Shown here piece by piece: positions 60,045 to 64,000 of a DNA stretch of 64,000 bases. The notes beneath the pieces were generated by a model that did no database searches, was not told the DNA's origin, and saw nothing but the letters and a program-made list of their open reading frames with translations. The stretch's first letter is position 1. Each line of letters starts with the position of its first letter. Source of the stretch: Adiantum capillus-veneris (Eukaryota > Streptophyta > Polypodiopsida > Polypodiales > Pteridaceae); assembly GCA_014529385.2 (NCBI GenBank), contig CM043970.1, positions 49,779,898 to 49,843,897 of the forward strand, in the 5' to 3' direction. The position numbers and the translations under genes were made by a program.

Positions 60045-62176
60045 TTTTTGCTATATTACCATCCAAGTCAGAGATATCCACCAAGGACTAATAAATTTAT
60101 TTGTCCATAATGGCCTCCTTCAAAGTTTTGTGAATTTCTTGGAGAGCTTAAGGTAGATTTCTTCTGATTAAGTAGCACCCTTAGTGCTTTACTTGGGTTG
60201 AGTGCTTCCTTTTTTGCTTCTTCCAGAACTGCTGTCTAGGTAGTCAACTGATCAATTTTCTTCAGCTGCATAGACATGACCCATTCATCCTTCTCTTGAT
60301 CAGTTGATGTTGTAGATTGAGATCCTTTAGTCAAAACGTATCCTTCTTATACTTGTCAGCTTGAGATCAAGCTTGTTCCAGTTCTGCCTTCAGTGTAGTC
60401 AATTTAGAAGTTGGAATAGAACCTTGGGCTCCCATCATCTGACCAACAACACTTATGATGGTGTTTCACTTGGCCTGAAATATGGTGACACATACATCAA
60501 TAATAGTGTCACGATCAGTTTGATCTGTTTCATACACCATTAAGGATGTTTGGTAGGGAACCAAGAGCTGCTCATCATTTTTGATCACAAAATCCCCACC
60601 ATAGGCTTCTTTTGAATTCTTTGCAAGTGGTATATGACTGGATGCTGAATTGGAGTATGAATAACTAGAGCAATTTTGAAAGTACTAGCTAGAGCCTGAT
60701 CCTTTTCCTTATATTCAGTAGTCATTGGGGGTGCATTAGGTAGATCAATAGCCTTATCAGAAAAAGTCCCCTTTGTTTGCTCTACTTTATATGGTGACTT
60801 CTTTAGATCATCTGATGCTGTTGTTGAATTCTGCTTGGCTTTAAACTGTGCAAGTACATTTGAGACTTTTAGTTTCTTTGTTGATGCTCGCTTCGAAGTG
60901 CCGACCTTCGACTATTTGGTTGTCATTTTTAAGACAGTTGTGATAAGAGCTAGTTCCCATCCCTAACCTTCTTGTGTCTCCTATTCACTGTTCTAAGTAT
61001 CTTCAGTTACTTTTATCTCGACTTTCTTCCAGGTAGTGGTAGCATTGATATGAGGTGTAATACAAGTAGCCCAATATACAAAGTGCTATGCATACCATGC
61101 TTTAAACAAATTTTGTGTCTTCATTTTTGTAGTTTGTTGCATCAAGCTATTATGCAACGAATATCAGCTTTAGGATTTGTAATTTTGGCAAGCAGCATGT
61201 TGAACAACTTCTTAACAACATAAGTGAGGTTTTTCTTCAAGATGATAGCCTCAAATAAAAACTAGCATGCTGGTTTTTATTCTAGAGCTAATAATAGAAT
61301 GCCTTAGCCTCTAGTCCTTCTCTTCTTCCTTGCCTAACTGTCTTCCTTCATAAAATTACTGACTTATTCAATTGAATAGGGTTTTTCTCTGGTTGAAAAT
61401 GGTAAATGCAAAACATGAGATATTGTTGCTAGTGTTTCTTGCAGTGATTTTCCTTTAATCTTGGTAGTATCTGTATCTAGTTGAACATGTCCACTGCTTG
61501 CTGTATAAATCTTGCATCAAAGTAGATCCTAGTGGCTTCCAGTCGCACCTCCATACCCCACAGTTTGAGCAATGACCTTTCACTTTGGTGGAAGATATAC
61601 TTCCTAATCTTATGATGAGGTACTAAACATTCCTATTCAATTGGACTTACTAATTCTTCAAGCTCTACAGTCTGAGCATCAATTTTTGCTTGCATGGTTT
61701 TTGACATTAATTGCTTATGCTTGCCCATTTATGAACCCTATGAAGGACTTAGTCTAGAGAAGGAGAACTCACTTCAAGAATGGTGAACCAAAGTAGGAAC
61801 ACTTTAGCATTTCTGGCTGCACAAATTTTCTAAGGAAGGTGAAAGAATCAATGAAGGTGATGCGTGCTCATCAGTAAGCTATGTGGACGATGGGGATGCA
61901 AGCGTTGGAAGCTCTATAGGCCAAGGACCTAATTGCACGAATCATTGAGGAAAGAAAACCAAATCATGCACTCTTTGCATAGTTATACAAATATGCACTC
62001 TTTGCATAGTTATACAAATATGTGACATGAATGCACCATGCTTCTATTGCCTTGAGCTTTTATCCACCATTTTTGACACGACGCGCATGCATTGGTCGAT
62101 ATTTCTGGTGATTACTGACAAGATTTTCCCAATAATTTGATCAATAATTTTTTTTCCAGTGACCGTTATTCACTTT
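60045..62176 (-). other. Unidentified minus-strand coding remnant, continued
   Basis: Minus strand from about 61730 reads MGKHKQLMSKTMQAKIDAQ, VELEELVSPIE, stop, CLVPHHKIRKYIFHQSE, MEVRLEATRIYFDARF, then breaks down. It probably joins the remnant on the other side of the CACTA insertion. No known domain was recognised. Confidence 0.35.
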
Positions 62177-62724
62177 TGTTGTGGCGGTTACGCCGCTAGC
62201 GGTGGCTATGATAGCGAGAACTCAACTGACAAACAAGAATGTCAGACGAGGACGGAGCTTGACCCGCAAGCGCATGGAAACAAATAGGTGGGTGTCAAAT
62301 CCGTACTACGAACAAATGCTATCCGAAACATGATCTAGAGTCATCGAATCAGCCTCAAACTCAAAGGGGGGGTCTCTACACTAGGTAAGGACAATACCCT
62401 ATGAATCTACAATACAATCTCAACCTGCAACCACTCCGTGCGGTAAACGCGTATGAAGACAGGCCGAAAAATACAGGTGACTGAATCTTGACTCCGATGG
62501 TACTAATGTGTAGCTCTACTCACTGCGGTTCTATAGATATATGGCACGCTCAATTCCGACACACAGGTAGGGAGAAAACTCACATAGAAGCTCGTGGGAG
62601 CTCCCCTCGCGTAGAAGCCGAATGCACGTACGCTTGGTATCTGTGCGTAGCTCTCGCCGTTGCTAACACAGTGGTGGTGTCTCTTCTCCAATGGCGGCTC
62701 CGTAGCTCGCGTAGCAAGAGGATA

Positions 62725-62761
<37 letters not shown>

Positions 62762-63055
62762 ACAGTCACGGCGCTCAGAAACTCACCTTGATTAATGATT
62801 CAAAATTGTGTCCTTAGGTTTACAAAAATTGGCTCTTATACCTCAGCTTGGAGGGGTGAAAACATCTCTAATCTAATTACATAAGCAAGTGAAACTACTA
62901 GGGGAATACAAGCTGGAAACTCAATTGAGTCCCCCTAATTACAATGAATTGGCTCCATGAAAAAACTGAAATGTCGGAAAGACATTTATTACAATAAGTG
63001 TTTACAAAAACATGAGTGTGAGCAAAAATGCATAGGTGTGGTCCTCCGCACAACA
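62177..63055 (-). mobile_element. 3' LTR of a second C-family element
   Basis: 879 bp, homologous to the LTRs of element C along its length (for example GTTGAGTTCTCGCTAT, CGCTAGCGGCGTAAC and GTCAGACGAGGACGGAGCTTG on the plus strand). The PPT and third ORF follow on its high side, so it is the 3' LTR of a minus-strand copy. It contains a CT run at 62727-62758 and TATAAGAG in place of TATATAAG. Confidence 0.95.
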
Positions 63056-63069
63056 CTCCCCCCCTCCGC
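63056..63069 (-). promoter_or_regulatory. Polypurine tract of second C-family element
   Basis: GCGGAGGGGGGGAG on the minus strand, the same as in element C. Confidence 0.9.
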
Positions 63070-63107
63070 GTTCATGTCGTCCCTGGCATGACATCCTTGC
63101 TTTGTCT

Positions 63108-64000
63108 TTAGTGGAGTCCCGTCGATTTCAACATCTGAAGATGTGACTCGTATCTCAGGTTTCCAATGGTCAGTGTAGGGCTGAATATCTTACTTTCATG
63201 AGTAAAGAAACCAATGTAGAATGCCTCCTTAAAGGCTTGCATGTGGAAGCTCGGCATAAACATGATTGTCTGATAAAAGAGGTGTAATACTTTTGGAGAT
63301 GGCTGCAAGGCTAGATCATACATCATATCTGTCACTGTGTCGGCCGTTGACAACAATGTTGAGCTGGTAGCTTTATCCGACGCGAACACTTCAATGCAAG
63401 CCAATAATTTTCTGCAAATATTTTTGAGCATTTGACACGAAAGGTCAGGAGAGCCAGTAAAGAGCTTAATGGTGCCCGTTAGGGTTTTCACCATGTAGGC
63501 CTTACTTATTCTCTCTCCCACCTTCGGTCCTGGCATCCTGGGGTAATTAAGCCAATTTGGCTTCTTTGCTGTGATTCTGCCATGCTCTTGCCAACTCCTG
63601 AATCGTGGCACTGGATAGGATGTTGCATCTTCTCTAACTTCCTTGGGTGCCTCCACCAAATAGATTAAGTAGGTTGGGTACTTTGTCAACCACCCTTTCC
63701 TCCATCTCGGCTGGGAGTCTACTATCTTCTTTGATTCATCCTCTTTTGTGATGTCGCCTTCGTATAGCATGACATATTGCTCCTCTTCTAGCCTTTTCTT
63801 TGTTTTCAGCACTTCAAACTTTAGTAGAGGAAGGGGCAATGTAGGTTGCATCCACTGTTCTTGCAGCACCTTAGTATCCAACCCATGAAGTCTGATGGAG
63901 AACAGGAGTTTTCTTTCCCACTCCATGGCCACCTTTGCACTCTCCTCTGTTGCCTGAATATCTGTTTTCCTCCTCCTCGATAAGTCTTGATGTTGTGGCC
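63108..64000 (-). CDS. Third ORF of second C-family element, C-terminal part
   Basis: Minus strand, open for 274 codons from 63932 to the stop at 63108. It matches residues of 36330-37154 at about 84% by hand count: MEWERKLLFSIRLHGLDTK, KKPNWLNYPRMPGPK, KAYMVKTLTGTIKLF and FFTHESKIF. Most differences are conservative. Upstream of the first Met the homology continues (IEEEEN, QATEESAK) across a small deletion and frameshift near 63960, so the real start lies beyond the window. The function is unknown. Confidence 0.85.
   Translation of the reverse strand, partial: PQHQDLSRRRKTDIQATEESAKVAMEWERKLLFSIRLHGLDTKVLQEQWMQPTLPLPLLKFEVLKTKKRLEEEQYVMLYEGDITKEDESKKIVDSQPRWRKGWLTKYPTYLIYLVEAPKEVREDATSYPVPRFRSWQEHGRITAKKPNWLNYPRMPGPKVGERISKAYMVKTLTGTIKLFTGSPDLSCQMLKNICRKLLACIEVFASDKATSSTLLSTADTVTDMMYDLALQPSPKVLHLFYQTIMFMPSFHMQAFKEAFYIGFFTHESKIFSPTLTIGNLRYESHLQMLKSTGLH

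Overview
The window is repeat-rich nuclear DNA of a land plant. Every recognisable coding sequence is a transposable-element protein; I found no host gene, tRNA, rRNA or CRISPR array. The retroelement classes (chromovirus with chromodomain, Athila/Tat-like Ty3/gypsy with a tRNA-Asp primer site, Ty1/copia with tRNA-iMet sites, CACTA/TNP2) are plant classes. The many long GA, CA and C runs suggest a large repeat-rich genome such as a fern or gymnosperm, but the species cannot be fixed from the sequence.

Layout. 1-4340: strand-asymmetric T-rich/A-rich DNA, GA tracts, then a minus-strand Athila-type LTR with its primer site. 4467-7456: remnant of a minus-strand chromovirus (gag, PBS, 5' LTR). 7579-10058: internally deleted minus-strand copia element. 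About 10600-12530: decayed CACTA transposase, minus strand. 12946-19136: minus-strand chromovirus with LTR and an almost intact gag-pol frame, its gag cut at 19136. 19137-38138: a 19 kb Ty3/gypsy element on the plus strand (element C), with both LTRs, PBS and PPT. 39060-41990: a decayed relative of C on the minus strand, holding a 452 bp hairpin. 42000-49027: mostly unassigned, with a lone copia LTR and long microsatellites. 49028-54753: decayed copia element (plus), interrupted by an 856 bp solo LTR with a perfect 5 bp TSD. 54840-62176: decayed minus-strand gypsy and unidentified coding remnants, interrupted by a 1.34 kb non-autonomous CACTA element. 62177-64000: 3' end of a second C-family element on the minus strand.

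Element C is the main interest. Its order is LTR - tRNA-Asp PBS - leader - gag - protease 1 - RT - RNase H - two tandem integrase zinc-binding domains - integrase core - a second aspartic-protease domain - a tail with repeated KQ(I/V)W(I/V) motifs - internal G-rich tract - 2.8 kb non-coding - a third, coiled-coil ORF - PPT - LTR. A 24 bp near-perfect palindrome (half-site AGACATCATACG) occurs nine times, only in the gag leader (four) and in the stretch before the third ORF (five). In both places the last palindrome ends about 168 nt before the start codon. Frames are broken by several stops and two frameshifts, so this copy is probably inactive. The relative at 39-42 kb keeps the integrase-protease 2-tail order, and the copy at 63 kb keeps the third ORF, so those two modules are family traits rather than accidents of one copy.
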